Assembly: GCA_017518105.1 (NCBI GenBank)
Contig: JAFWWC010000021.1
Location: forward strand, 1 to 39,861
Direction of reading: 5' to 3'
Origin: Selenomonadaceae bacterium
GTDB taxonomy: Bacteria; Bacillota; Negativicutes; Selenomonadales; Selenomonadaceae
DNA length: 39,861 bases
Below, in pieces: positions 7,915-17,517 of this stretch. Made by a program: the position numbers and the translations under genes. The notes beneath the pieces are model-generated. The model had not been told where the DNA came from. It searched no databases and saw only the letters and a program-made list of their open reading frames with translations. Every line of letters starts with the position of its first letter. Position 1 is the stretch's first letter.

Positions 7915-8538
7915 TTGAAGGTCGAAGAAATATTTTTCCGCGATGTTTATCACCAGATATGCTTGCTGAGTGATTCGGAAGTTGTCGCCGCCGTGAACGT
8001 TAGCAAAGTTTTTGAATTCCCGCCAGAGGAAAAGCTCGACGGCTGGTTGACTTACGCTTACATTGACGGCGAGACTTTTGTCTTTGAAATCTTAGCGGGC
8101 GCGAGGCTCACCGGCGGACGCGTGAAAGTTTTTCCTGCCAGTTACAAAAAGTCCGTCAAGCTCAAACGTGGGCAAGTCGACGACGCCGAGCTGAAAATTT
8201 TGACTGCCGAGTACTCGTTAGCCTTCCGCGACCGCGTGCAGATGATTATCGATAAAACTGCCACCGACGAGGCAAGGGAACAGACGCGCTTTATAAAGAC
8301 GCTAGACGCCTTCCGCCACCCGCATTACCCTGACGACGTTGTTGTTTACTTCCTTAGCGAGGACGATAAGCCGGAACTTTTATGGGTGCGTTGCCAGTCC
8401 GTCGACGAAAATATTTTGACGGGCGAACTCCTAAACGAGCCGACGAAAGATTTTGGCTGTCATGCAGGAGACGCGATTAAGTTTGGTGTCGCGCAGGTCA
8501 ACGGGCAAAATATCTTGCTCCACCTGCCGACGACGTGA
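7915..8538 (+). CDS. DUF2314-like protein of unknown function
   Basis: The reading frame is open from 7900. An ATG at 7906 abuts the GGAG site, while the TTG at 7915 lies eight bases after GGAGA and is the best start, giving a 207-residue soluble protein. The C-terminal half (from about [17 protein letters not shown] to [21 protein letters not shown]) resembles DUF2314/YegJ-like domains: a WVR core, a G-x-L-x-N-x-P segment and a GCHAGD motif. The N-terminal half ([19 protein letters not shown]) is not recognised. No catalytic residues can be assigned. It is the first gene of the plus-strand run, 16 bases ahead of the FAD oxidoreductase, and may be co-transcribed with it. Confidence 0.7.
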   Translation: MKVEEIFFRDVYHQICLLSDSEVVAAVNVSKVFEFPPEEKLDGWLTYAYIDGETFVFEILAGARLTGGRVKVFPASYKKSVKLKRGQVDDAELKILTAEYSLAFRDRVQMIIDKTATDEAREQTRFIKTLDAFRHPHYPDDVVVYFLSEDDKPELLWVRCQSVDENILTGELLNEPTKDFGCHAGDAIKFGVAQVNGQNILLHLPTT

Positions 8539-8554
8539 AGAGGGGAGAATTTCT

Positions 8555-10114
8555 TTGCAAAGGAAACACGCTGTAATAATCGGGGCGGGTCCGGCGGGTC
8601 TCACTGCCGCTTATTACCTTTTGAAGCACACAGACATTAAGCCGATTGTCCTTGAGAAGGAAAAATTTGTCGGCGGCATATCGCGGACGATGAACTTTAG
8701 CGGCAATCGCATGGACATTGGCGGACACAGATTTTTTTCCAAGAACGAGGAAGTGCTCAAGCTTTGGAATGAACTTTTGCCCGCGCAAGGTGCGCCCGCC
8801 TTCGACGATAAACTTTTGGGGCGCGAATCCGTTTTGACGGAAGGCGGTGCCAATCCCGAAGAAGTCGACGAAGTCTTTCTTAATCGGCGGAGGGTGTCGA
8901 GGATTTTTTATCGGCGGAAGTTCTTTTCCTACCCAATATCGCTGAGCCTGGAGACGATTCGCAATCTCGGACTCGGCGAAATGTTTTCAATCGGCACGAG
9001 TTTTCTTAAGGCTAAGTTCAGTCAGCGCGAGGAACACACGCTTGAAGATTTCATGGTTAATCGGTTCGGGCAAAAGCTCTACGAAACTTTCTTCCGCGAC
9101 TACACGACTAAGGTCTGGGGACGTTCGCCTAAGCAAATCGGCGCGGATTGGGGCAGTCAACGTATCAAAGGTCTGTCGCTCGGCAAAACGATTCTGGACT
9201 TCTTCAAGAAGACTTTCGGCTTTAAGGACGGCGCGGGCGAAACGTCGCTGATTGAACGATTCTTTTATCCTAAGCATGGTCCTGGGCAGCTGTGGGAAAA
9301 GTTAGCTAGCGACGTTAAAAAGCTCGGCGGCGAGGTTCTCACGTCCACCAACGTTAAAAGCCTCCACGTCGTCGATAAAGTCGTTAAATTCGTGCGTGTC
9401 GAGTCGCCCGCGGGAATGCTGACGTTCCCTGCCGATTATTTCCTGTCGAGTATGCCGCTTGCCGAACTAGCCGACGCCCTCGACGACGGATTGAACCTTC
9501 GACAGCTTACGATTGCACGCGGCTTGCCCTATCGAGACTTCATAACAGTTGGGTTGCTCGTCGACAAGTTGCTGCTGGAGAATCACACGCAAATTAAGAC
9601 GCTCGGCAATATCGTCCCAGATTGCTGGATTTACATTCAGGAGCCAGCAGTCAAGCTCGGTCGTCTGCAAATCTTCAACAACTGGTCGCCGTATATGGTT
9701 GCCTCGCCTAAGGATAGCGTGTGGCTCGGCTTGGAATACTTCTGCAACGAGGGCGACGACCTCTGGAACATGAGCGAGGAGGACTTCATAGCATTTGCGG
9801 CGGCGGAGCTTGCGTTGATTGGAATCATCAAAGCGGAGGACATTAAGCTTGCCGCCCGCGTGAAGGTTCCCAAGGCTTATCCGGCTTACTTCGACACCTA
9901 CGAGAATATTGGCGAGTTGCGGACGGCTCTTGACGAGATAAAAAATCTCTACTGTATCGGGCGCAATGGTCAACACCGCTATAACAACATGGATCACAGC
10001 ATGTTGACGGCAATGGAGGCTGTGCGGGCGATTCAAAGCGGCGACCCGTCACGGGAAAAGATTTGGAACGTCAACGCTGAACAAAGTTACCACGAGGGCA
10101 AGGACAATGCTTAA
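8555..10114 (+). CDS. FAD-dependent oxidoreductase (UDP-galactopyranose mutase/amine oxidase-like)
   Basis: The N-terminus has a Rossmann dinucleotide motif, [15 protein letters not shown], followed by [14 protein letters not shown] and [11 protein letters not shown]. These three blocks define the UDP-galactopyranose mutase/protoporphyrinogen-oxidase-like flavoprotein group. The end ([25 protein letters not shown]) is a second flavin-contact region. Length is 519 residues. The frame is open further upstream, but AGGGGAG (8541-8547) lies seven bases before TTG 8555, which places the Rossmann motif right at the N-terminus. Such flavoproteins often modify sugars or lipids for surface glycans. 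The membrane protein overlapping its end fits an envelope role, but the substrate is unknown. Confidence 0.85.
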   Translation: MQRKHAVIIGAGPAGLTAAYYLLKHTDIKPIVLEKEKFVGGISRTMNFSGNRMDIGGHRFFSKNEEVLKLWNELLPAQGAPAFDDKLLGRESVLTEGGANPEEVDEVFLNRRRVSRIFYRRKFFSYPISLSLETIRNLGLGEMFSIGTSFLKAKFSQREEHTLEDFMVNRFGQKLYETFFRDYTTKVWGRSPKQIGADWGSQRIKGLSLGKTILDFFKKTFGFKDGAGETSLIERFFYPKHGPGQLWEKLASDVKKLGGEVLTSTNVKSLHVVDKVVKFVRVESPAGMLTFPADYFLSSMPLAELADALDDGLNLRQLTIARGLPYRDFITVGLLVDKLLLENHTQIKTLGNIVPDCWIYIQEPAVKLGRLQIFNNWSPYMVASPKDSVWLGLEYFCNEGDDLWNMSEEDFIAFAAAELALIGIIKAEDIKLAARVKVPKAYPAYFDTYENIGELRTALDEIKNLYCIGRNGQHRYNNMDHSMLTAMEAVRAIQSGDPSREKIWNVNAEQSYHEGKDNA

Positions 10115-11726
10115 GAAATTCTTGCCGCTTGTCCAAATAATTTTCCTGTCATCGGCTGTTCTGTTTTGGCAAGCGTTCTTCCAGTTCATCGAATACGCGG
10201 ACACCTATTTTGTCATGAACTTAGGACGCTATGTTCTTGAGCACGGCTTCCCGCACGTTGACCCGTTCACCGTCCACGAAAACTTAAAGCTCGTGGCTCA
10301 ACAATGGTTAAGCGGCGTCGTGTTCTGGGAGGCTTATAAAAACTTCGGTCTCAACGGCTTACTTGCTGTGGATTATCTCTTCGGGGCGGCGGCGGTTGTG
10401 ATTTATTGGCGGCTGTGCTTGTTCGTCAGCGGCGGGAATAAAATCTTGTCCTTCATGATAAGTTTTGCCGTGGGAATGTTTATCGCGCCGATGGTCGTCC
10501 CGCGCCCGCATATTTTATCGGCGACGTTCCTTTTAATCGAAGTGTTCATGCTTGAGAAGTTCACGCGCACCGCCGACGCAAAGTTTTTAATCCCGTTGCC
10601 CCTTATAAGCATTGCACTGATAAACTTGCACGCGGCAGTTTGGCTGATGTCTTTGGTCATATGCTTGCCGTTCTTGTTCGTGAAGAACTTCCGCCACATA
10701 AAACTTTTGCTCGCGGCGATGCTCGGCGTCCTCTTGTGTGGGCTGATTAATCCCTACGGCGTCGAAGCGATGACTTATGTTTTCCGCTCCTATGGCATTG
10801 AGGCGATTAACTCCGGTATCCCCGAAATGTTCACGCCCACGGCTCATGCCTTCCAAGGAAAAATTTTCTACGCAACGGAAGCTTTCTTGATTTTTTCCTT
10901 GGCTAAGTTCAAAGTCCCGTGGCGATACATTTTCTTGAGCGGCGGGATAACTTTTATGGCGATAATGCACGCCCGCAACCTAGTCCTATTTTACTTCCTA
11001 GCGACATTCCCGCTTGCTTATGTGTGGCGTGATTTCAGTTCCGAAAAACTTTTCCAGAATCGCAAATTATCGCTCGGCTTATTCTTCCTAATCCTAGCAG
11101 CCAATACGGTTATCATCACGAATTTTTTTATTGAAAAGCTAACCAATATCTCTGCGCCGCTTTTGATTCTATTCTTAGTGACGGTACTTGTCTTCCTGTA
11201 CAATCTGCTTATCCTCAAGGCGGAAGGGCGCATTCTCCACCCTAAGGTATTGCCGCGGAAGATTGTTTCACTGCTTGCTACTCTGTTCGTGACCAGCGGG
11301 ATTTTTTTCTTTGCATACACCTATTCCCAACCAAAGCCGCCAACCACTTACACCGACGCGATAAAGTTCATCCTGCGCACAGAACGCCCCGAAGACATTT
11401 CCCTCTACGCTGAACAAGGTATTGGCGGGCTAGCGGGTTCATTCGGAATCAAATACTATATCGACTCGCGCTCGGAAGTCTTTCTTTCCACTAACAACGG
11501 ACAAAAGAATATTTTTGAGGAATACGGCGACTTCACGAGAGGCAAGCTTAACTACAAGGATTTCTTTAATCGCTACGACTTCACGCACATAATCTTGACG
11601 AGTAAGGATCCATTCCTCTTGGAGCTTATGTCCGCCGATAAAAACTTCCGAACGATTTACGAGAGCGAACACGTCAAGGGTTATGATTTGATTCGTTGCA
11701 AAGTTTTTGTGCCAAAGAAGGGCTGA
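10107..11726 (+). CDS. Polytopic membrane protein, possible GT-C-type glycosyltransferase
   Basis: A 539-residue protein with about a dozen hydrophobic segments, from [20 protein letters not shown] onward, ending in a soluble C-terminal portion of ~120 residues (from [20 protein letters not shown]). The first loop carries [29 protein letters not shown], an acidic-residue loop after the first membrane segment like that of GT-C lipid-linked-sugar glycosyltransferases. No specific family can be named with certainty. It overlaps the FAD oxidoreductase by eight bases, which suggests the two proteins act in one envelope-glycan or lipid pathway. Confidence 0.65.
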   Translation: MLKKFLPLVQIIFLSSAVLFWQAFFQFIEYADTYFVMNLGRYVLEHGFPHVDPFTVHENLKLVAQQWLSGVVFWEAYKNFGLNGLLAVDYLFGAAAVVIYWRLCLFVSGGNKILSFMISFAVGMFIAPMVVPRPHILSATFLLIEVFMLEKFTRTADAKFLIPLPLISIALINLHAAVWLMSLVICLPFLFVKNFRHIKLLLAAMLGVLLCGLINPYGVEAMTYVFRSYGIEAINSGIPEMFTPTAHAFQGKIFYATEAFLIFSLAKFKVPWRYIFLSGGITFMAIMHARNLVLFYFLATFPLAYVWRDFSSEKLFQNRKLSLGLFFLILAANTVIITNFFIEKLTNISAPLLILFLVTVLVFLYNLLILKAEGRILHPKVLPRKIVSLLATLFVTSGIFFFAYTYSQPKPPTTYTDAIKFILRTERPEDISLYAEQGIGGLAGSFGIKYYIDSRSEVFLSTNNGQKNIFEEYGDFTRGKLNYKDFFNRYDFTHIILTSKDPFLLELMSADKNFRTIYESEHVKGYDLIRCKVFVPKKG

Positions 11727-11730
11727 CGAC

Positions 11731-12822
11731 ATGTTGAAGAAAATTTTTATGCTCGTGCTGATGATTCTGCTGATGAGCCGCGCCGAGGCGGGGACGTGGT
11801 CACCTGAATTGCGCGTCGGAGTTCTCGTCAACGTCAAGCAAGTCTCGTTGAAGGTCTCTGCACCGTTCGTCATGATTAACGCGGCAAAGGGCAACGTGCT
11901 AAAGAAGATTCCTGCGGGCGGCAGTTTCGTTGTCGACTTTGAACACCTGAAGATTAACGCCGTCGAAGTCCGCCCCGAAAAGATTCCAATCCAAGAGCTG
12001 ACGATTGAGATTAACGGGAAAAAATATTATGGCGGGGTTAGCGTCAACAAAGGCAAGGACTCGTTGACGGTGATTAATCTCGTGCCGCTTGAAGAGTATC
12101 TGCACGGGGTGTTAGCTAAGGAAATGTCGCCGTCTTACCCTTTGGAAGCTCTCAAGGCTCAAGCGGTGGCGGCTCGTGCCTTCGCGCTGAAAAATCGCGG
12201 TCGACACGTTAAGGAAGGCTTTGACTTGTGCTCAAGCACGCATTGCCAAGTTTATGTGGGCGTCACGGATTATGACTCGATTAATCGGGCGATTGACGAG
12301 ACACGCGGCGCGGTTCTGGTTTACAAGGAAAAGCTAATCGATACGAACTTCCACGCGGACTCCGGCGGCATGACAGAAGACGTTGCTGACGTTTGGGGAA
12401 GGGCTACGCCCTATCTTGTCGCCGTCAGGGAAATTGTTCAGCTCGCTAAGCCGTGGACTGTCAAAGTTCCCGCCAAAGATTTTTCTAAGCAACTCGACCT
12501 CGACGATGTGAAGACGGTTAAGCTAAGCAAGCTAACAGTCGGGCAAGGCGCAAGCGATAGGACTTCCTCTGGTCGAGTTCAGTCCGCGCAAATTAACGGA
12601 AAGAAATTCACGGGCACCGAGCTACGTCAAAAGTTTTCGTTGCCGAGCACGCTCTTTGACATGAAGCTTGACGCCGGCGAAGTTATCTTCACGGGCTACG
12701 GGAGCGGTCATGGCGTGGGCATGAGCCAAGTTGGTGCACGCGATTACGCTAAGGAGGGTTGGTCTTACGAAAAGATTCTCAAGCATTACTACAAGGACAC
12801 TAAACTAAAGAAACTTTATTGA
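11731..12822 (+). CDS. SpoIID/LytB-domain peptidoglycan hydrolase
   Basis: The start ATG 11731 follows AAGGG by nine bases and gives a clear signal peptide (KKIFMLVLMILLMSRAEA). The 363-residue protein has the SpoIID core: NLVPLEEYLHGVLAKEMSP, LEALKAQAVAARAFALKN, DLCSSTHCQVY, the Asp/Ser segment FHADSGGMTEDVADVWG, and GYGSGHGVGMSQVGARDYA near the end. SpoIID proteins are lytic transglycosylases acting on denuded glycan strands. In Negativicutes such a gene often lies near queA, with or without sporulation. It is followed 10 bases later by the PheC-like gene. Confidence 0.9.
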   Translation: MLKKIFMLVLMILLMSRAEAGTWSPELRVGVLVNVKQVSLKVSAPFVMINAAKGNVLKKIPAGGSFVVDFEHLKINAVEVRPEKIPIQELTIEINGKKYYGGVSVNKGKDSLTVINLVPLEEYLHGVLAKEMSPSYPLEALKAQAVAARAFALKNRGRHVKEGFDLCSSTHCQVYVGVTDYDSINRAIDETRGAVLVYKEKLIDTNFHADSGGMTEDVADVWGRATPYLVAVREIVQLAKPWTVKVPAKDFSKQLDLDDVKTVKLSKLTVGQGASDRTSSGRVQSAQINGKKFTGTELRQKFSLPSTLFDMKLDAGEVIFTGYGSGHGVGMSQVGARDYAKEGWSYEKILKHYYKDTKLKKLY

Positions 12823-12832
12823 GGTGATTGAC

Positions 12833-13624
12833 ATGAAGAGACTTTGTTTAATGATTGTTGCCGTGATGATGTTGATGATTGCTCAAGCTGAGGCGGGGCA
12901 TTTGGACGACATTGCGGCACGCGGGACGATTCGCATTGGCACGACGGGCGACTATATCCCGATGTCTTATCTGAACCCTGCGACCGGCGAGTACGAGGGC
13001 ATTGACGCCGAGTTATCTAAGATTATCGCGGACTCCTTGGGCGTGAAGATTGAATACGTTCCGACGACGTGGCCGACCCTCTCCGCCGATATGATGGCTG
13101 GCAAGTTCGATATTGCCCTTTGCGGTATCTCGCGGAACTATGCACGGGCTAAGGTCATGGCGATGAGTGACGCTTACGGCGAAGGGCTTTTCGGCAAAAC
13201 AATCCTCTGCCGCAAGACCGACGCTAAGAAGTTCAAGACGATTGCCGACATGAACAAGCCCAGCGTCCGAATCATGATTAATCCCGGCGGCACCAACGAA
13301 AAATTTGCACGAGCCAACCTCCCGAACGCAAAACTTATCGTTCACGAGGACAACGCCGATATTCCAATCCAAATCGCCGAGGGTAACGCCGACATCATGA
13401 TAACTGAGACCGTCGAGGCGTTCAGTTGGGTTAAGCGCGAACCGAGACTTGCCGCGCCGCTCGTCGATAAGCCTTTTAACCGTCATTCGTGCGGAATTCT
13501 CATGCAACGCGGCGACCAAGAGTTTTTAAACTATATAAACTTCGTTCTCGCCGAATTGCGCATGGATGGCACGCTTGAACAGCTAGAAATAAAATATTTG
13601 GGGCGAAAAAATGCTACTAAGTGA
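12833..13624 (+). CDS. Periplasmic binding-protein-fold protein, cyclohexadienyl dehydratase (PheC)-like
   Basis: ATG 12833 lies six bases after GAGGTG and opens a signal peptide (KRLCLMIVAVMMLMIAQAEA); a GTG at 12824 overlaps the ribosome site and is rejected. The 263-residue protein has the family-3 solute-binding fold, but its motifs match the cyclohexadienyl (prephenate/arogenate) dehydratase branch: ARGTIRIGTTGDYIPMSY, VPTTWPTLSADMMAGKFDIA, INPGGTNEKFARANL and NADIMITETVEAF. PheC-type enzymes make phenylpyruvate or phenylalanine in the periplasm. No transporter permease or ATPase is nearby, which also favours an enzyme over a transport component. An amino-acid binding protein remains possible. 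Its end overlaps queA by 14 bases. Confidence 0.65.
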   Translation: MKRLCLMIVAVMMLMIAQAEAGHLDDIAARGTIRIGTTGDYIPMSYLNPATGEYEGIDAELSKIIADSLGVKIEYVPTTWPTLSADMMAGKFDIALCGISRNYARAKVMAMSDAYGEGLFGKTILCRKTDAKKFKTIADMNKPSVRIMINPGGTNEKFARANLPNAKLIVHEDNADIPIQIAEGNADIMITETVEAFSWVKREPRLAAPLVDKPFNRHSCGILMQRGDQEFLNYINFVLAELRMDGTLEQLEIKYLGRKNATK

Positions 13625-14645
13625 TTTCGATTACGATTTGCCCGAAGAATTAATCGCTCAACGCCCGATTGAACCGCGTAACGCCTCCAGATTGATGATA
13701 TTAGACCCAAAACGCCAAACGATTGCTCACGAACACTTTTACGACCTAAAAAAGTTCTTGGCGGCGGGCGATACTCTCATTTTTAACGATACGCGGGTAA
13801 TTCCGGCTCGACTTATCGGAAATAAGGCAACCGGTGCCCGCGTCGAAGTATTTTTGCTTAGAAGATTGGACGCGACGACCTGGGAAACTTTGGTTAAGCC
13901 CGGCAGGAAAATTATTGAGGGCGCAGAAATTTTTTTCGGCGATAATTTAAGTTGTAAGGTCGTCGGACGCACAGATTTTGGCGGTCGCGTCGTGCAATTC
14001 AACTTCAGCGGCGTTTTCGAGGAAATTCTTGATAAAATCGGCGAAACTCCCTTGCCTCCATACATTCACGAGAAACTTGACGATTGCGAACGTTATCAGA
14101 CGGTTTATAATCGCGAACGAGGCTCCGCCGCCGCCCCGACTGCCGGTTTGCACTTCACAACCGAACAAATGCAAGAAATTAAAAGTTTAGGCGTAAATCT
14201 CGGCTTCGTAACGTTGCATGTGGGCTTAGGAACCTTCAGACCAGTGCAAGTAGAGACGATTGAACAGCATATCATGCACGACGAGTTCTACACGATACCA
14301 AAAACGACAGCTGACTTGATTTTTGAGACGAAAAAGCGCGGCGGACGGGTTATCGCGGTGGGTACGACTTCAATTAGGACACTTGAGGCGGCGGCGATTG
14401 ATAAAAACTCCGTAAAAGTCGGTTCAAGCTCAACGAACATCTTTATTTATCCTGGTTATCAATTTAAAATCGTTGACGCGCTAATAACGAACTTCCACTT
14501 GCCGAAATCAACGCTAATAATGCTGGTTAGTGCCTTCGCGGGTCGAAATTTCATCTTGCAAGCCTATCGAGAGGCTGTCAGGCAAAAATATCGGTTTTTT
14601 TCCTTCGGCGACGCAATGTTTATAACAAATAACTTAACGGACTGA
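13611..14645 (+). CDS. queA: S-adenosylmethionine:tRNA ribosyltransferase-isomerase QueA
   Basis: QueA transfers the ribosyl part of SAM to preQ1 in tRNA to form epoxyqueuosine, the step after Tgt. The 344-residue protein has full family length and landmarks: LSDFDYDLPEELIAQRP at the N-terminus, FNDTRVIPARL, GGRVIAVGTTSIRTLEA, IYPGYQFKIVDALITNFHLPKSTL and the YRFFSFGDAMFI ending. It overlaps the PheC-like gene by 14 bases and lies 43 bases before tgt. Confidence 0.97.
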   Translation: MLLSDFDYDLPEELIAQRPIEPRNASRLMILDPKRQTIAHEHFYDLKKFLAAGDTLIFNDTRVIPARLIGNKATGARVEVFLLRRLDATTWETLVKPGRKIIEGAEIFFGDNLSCKVVGRTDFGGRVVQFNFSGVFEEILDKIGETPLPPYIHEKLDDCERYQTVYNRERGSAAAPTAGLHFTTEQMQEIKSLGVNLGFVTLHVGLGTFRPVQVETIEQHIMHDEFYTIPKTTADLIFETKKRGGRVIAVGTTSIRTLEAAAIDKNSVKVGSSSTNIFIYPGYQFKIVDALITNFHLPKSTLIMLVSAFAGRNFILQAYREAVRQKYRFFSFGDAMFITNNLTD

Positions 14646-14676
14646 AAAATAAAGGCGGAATGCTAAAAAATTTTAA

Positions 14677-15825
<1,149 letters not shown>

Positions 15826-15836
15826 ATCCTAAAATG

Positions 15837-15866
15837 CCCCCGCGACCCTTGCAGGGGTTATTTTTT
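15837..15866 (+). terminator. Rho-independent terminator after tgt
   Basis: CCCCCGC pairs with GCAGGGG (one C-A mismatch) around a seven-base loop, followed by TTATTTTTT, 12 bases after the tgt stop. Confidence 0.75.
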
Positions 15867-16010
15867 GCCCGTTTTACAAATTCCGCTATTCCGGAAAACG
15901 TAAATCACACCTCCAAATCAACCCTGATTTTTGTACATGCCGAAAAACCCGCATTATCACGCGATACAAATTCCATGTGGGTGGATTTCGTAATTTGAAC
16001 CTCCAAATCG

Positions 16011-16109
16011 CCTCCAAAATCAGTTTCAGACCTCCAAAAGCAGTTTCAAAGCTTAAAATCAGTTTCAAAGCTCCAAAATCGTTTTCGAGGCGTCAAAAAA
16101 GTTTTTTCG
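16011..16109. repeat. Degenerate ~20 bp tandem repeat, about five units
   Basis: Units at 16011-16030, 16031-16050, 16051-16069, 16070-16089 and 16090-16109 all follow the pattern CTCCAAAATCAGTTTCAAAG with increasing divergence toward the TPR gene. Two further CTCCAAAT copies occur just upstream. The period is 19-20 bases, close to two helical turns. The array sits directly upstream of the TPR gene promoter. Confidence 0.7.
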
Positions 16110-16173
16110 GCGTGTATTTTTTATTTCAAGCCGCCGTGTTATAATTTCGGCAAAAATTTTGGGAGTGATGACT

Positions 16174-16890
16174 ATGAATCGACCTGCAAGTTCAAAATTC
16201 GTGCCTGGATTGCCTGACGACGATATTGACACTCAAACCAAATCTCAAGGCGATAATTCTATCAAAATATATGACGGCGTCGCCGATTGCCCCGTAAATG
16301 ATTCAGATACCTTTAAAAATGTCAAAATCCGCGCTAAAGACCTCGCTATACAAAAAGTTCAGCAGAAAATCGCCGATTACGTCTACGGCTTCTGGAAAGA
16401 TAGGTATTTGACCCTGCCTGATGACGAAGTTTTATCTATCGCTAGTGAAATTTGTACTATCACCGACGTTAAGTATAATTTCATCGATTCGGACGATAAT
16501 ACTTTGATTCGCGCCACTGTCCTTGCTCAAATCGACGATAACGACGTTATGAACTATATCATTCAGTTTTTTAAGGAAAGAAACGAGCTCAAAATCCAAA
16601 ATGAAGCTCTCCGCAAGGAAAATGAAGACTTGAAACGCCAAATCGCAGAACTTACTACACCAATTATAACAAAAGATAAAATTTCTCTTTTTAATCAAAA
16701 ATACCATGAGGCTGATAGGCTTTACCGTAAAAAAGACTATAAAGGAGCAATTAAACTTTATAATGAGGCTATTCAACTCAATCCGAATATTGCAATAACG
16801 TATTACAATCGTAGAAATTGTTATCGAAACATTGGTGACGATGAAAAAGCGCGAGCCGATTTTAAAAAATTAAAAGAATTGGGCTGGTAA
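16174..16890 (+). CDS. TPR and coiled-coil protein of unknown function
   Basis: ATG 16174 lies eight bases after GGGAG; an ATG at 16168 is too close. The 238-residue protein has no signal peptide. Residues ~25-130 are an alpha/beta domain with an LPP20-like pattern (YDGVADCPVN, then KIRAKDLAIQKVQQKIADYV). Residues ~135-165 are a coiled coil (FKERNELKIQNEALRKENED). Residues ~175-238 hold about two tetratricopeptide repeats (ADRLYRKKDYKGAIKLYNEA, then TYYNRRNCYRNIGDDEKARA). TPRs mediate protein-protein contacts. The gene is visibly more AT-rich than tgt. A TATAAT box lies ~29 bases upstream and a terminator follows the stop, so it is probably a single-gene unit. Confidence 0.75.
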   Translation: MNRPASSKFVPGLPDDDIDTQTKSQGDNSIKIYDGVADCPVNDSDTFKNVKIRAKDLAIQKVQQKIADYVYGFWKDRYLTLPDDEVLSIASEICTITDVKYNFIDSDDNTLIRATVLAQIDDNDVMNYIIQFFKERNELKIQNEALRKENEDLKRQIAELTTPIITKDKISLFNQKYHEADRLYRKKDYKGAIKLYNEAIQLNPNIAITYYNRRNCYRNIGDDEKARADFKKLKELGW

Positions 16891-16892
16891 TG

Positions 16893-16942
16893 GCTAAAAA
16901 AATAATCCTCTGCTGAAAACCTTGCGGCGGAGGATTTTTTTT
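16893..16942 (+). terminator. Terminator after the TPR gene (copy 1 of a duplicated terminator)
   Basis: An ATCCTCTGC/GCGGCGGAGGAT stem is followed by eight T. The same ~48-base sequence recurs at 17433-17481 with a few differences, so it is one arm of a direct repeat flanking the brnT/brnA pair. Confidence 0.85.
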
Positions 16943-16968
16943 GCTAAGATTCGTTCGGAGATGATTTT

Positions 16969-17271
16969 ATGGGTGAAATTGATATTGGTGATTTGATAGT
17001 TGAATGGGATGACAACAAAGCCGAGTTGAATTGGAGAAAGCATAAGATTTATTTTGAGGATGCCGCGTATGTCTTTCTTGATGATGACAGGATTGAGGAT
17101 TATGACGAATTACATAGCGAATACGAGGACAGATGGCAAGTTATCGGCAAAGTAAGAGGTATTTTGGTAGTGATTTACACCGAACGCGGCGAGAAATACA
17201 GAATTATTTCGGCACGATATGCCACTACAGAAGAGGAGGACAGATATTATGAGCAGTATCAGGATTTATAA
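16969..17271 (+). CDS. brnT: BrnT-family toxin
   Basis: The 100-residue protein matches the BrnT (DUF497) pattern in order: VEWDDNKAELNWRKHKIYFEDAAYVFLDD, then ELHSEYEDRWQVIGKVRGILVVIYTERGEKYRIISARYATTEEE. BrnT toxins have a RelE-like fold and act as RNA-cleaving inhibitors of translation; the conserved Lys/His, Arg (RIISAR) and Tyr positions are present. The ATG follows CGGAG by eight bases. The antitoxin-like gene starts inside its 3' end (17249), the usual toxin-first order of brnTA. Confidence 0.9.
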   Translation: MGEIDIGDLIVEWDDNKAELNWRKHKIYFEDAAYVFLDDDRIEDYDELHSEYEDRWQVIGKVRGILVVIYTERGEKYRIISARYATTEEEDRYYEQYQDL

Positions 17272-17437
17272 GGGAATGCCACCGTTGTCAGAGGAACAAA
17301 TCCGCAGATTGGAAGAAAACAAGCCAAAATCCGATGACGAGATTGATTTCAGCGATATTCCTCGACTAACAAAAGAAGAACTCGCAAAATTTAAACCAGC
17401 GCGGCTCCGTAGACAAAAACAAAGCATTGCAAGCTAA
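17249..17437 (+). CDS. Short BrnA-like antitoxin
   Basis: The ATG at 17249 is preceded by GAGGAGGA and lies within the toxin gene in another frame, so the pair is translationally linked. The 62-residue product has the BrnA-type acidic segment DDEIDFSDIPRLTKEELAKF. It ends soon after in a basic tail (ARLRRQKQ) without the ribbon-helix-helix DNA-binding region of classical BrnA. It may still neutralise BrnT but may not autoregulate through DNA binding. Called mainly from position behind brnT. Confidence 0.7.
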   Translation: MSSIRIYKGMPPLSEEQIRRLEENKPKSDDEIDFSDIPRLTKEELAKFKPARLRRQKQSIAS

Positions 17438-17481
17438 AAAAATAAATCCTCTGCTAAAAACCTTGCGGCGGAGGATTTTTT
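17433..17481 (+). terminator. Terminator after brnT/brnA (copy 2 of the duplicated terminator)
   Basis: Near-identical to 16893-16942 (same CTCTGC...CTTGCGGCGGAGGA core and T tract), starting just before the antitoxin stop. A TATAAT box for the asparaginase gene follows at 17485-17490. Confidence 0.85.
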
Positions 17482-17484
17482 CGT

Positions 17485-17490
17485 TATAAT
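17485..17490 (+). promoter_or_regulatory. -10 box for the asparaginase gene
   Basis: TATAAT lies directly after the T tract of the terminator and 27 bases before ATG 17518. A matching -35 would fall inside the terminator stem and is weak. Confidence 0.4.
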
Positions 17491-17517
17491 GATAAAAAAT
17501 TTAAAGGAGTGAGCGAA

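Larger units (their letters stand above)
15826..16173. other. Gene-free spacer between tgt and the TPR gene
   Basis: This 348-base stretch holds the tgt terminator, a degenerate ~20 bp tandem repeat (16011-16109) and a TATAAT box at 16140-16145 for the next gene. A 60-codon minus-strand ORF overlaps the repeats, but it has no convincing ribosome site or recognisable sequence and is not called. Confidence 0.6.

Noticed and set aside
15886..16068. 60-codon minus-strand ORF over the tandem repeats
   Set aside because: No ribosome site, no recognisable domain, and its sequence is dictated by the repeat array.
16011..16109. Possible CRISPR array
   Set aside because: Units are ~20 bases in direct tandem without unique spacers, and no cas genes are present.
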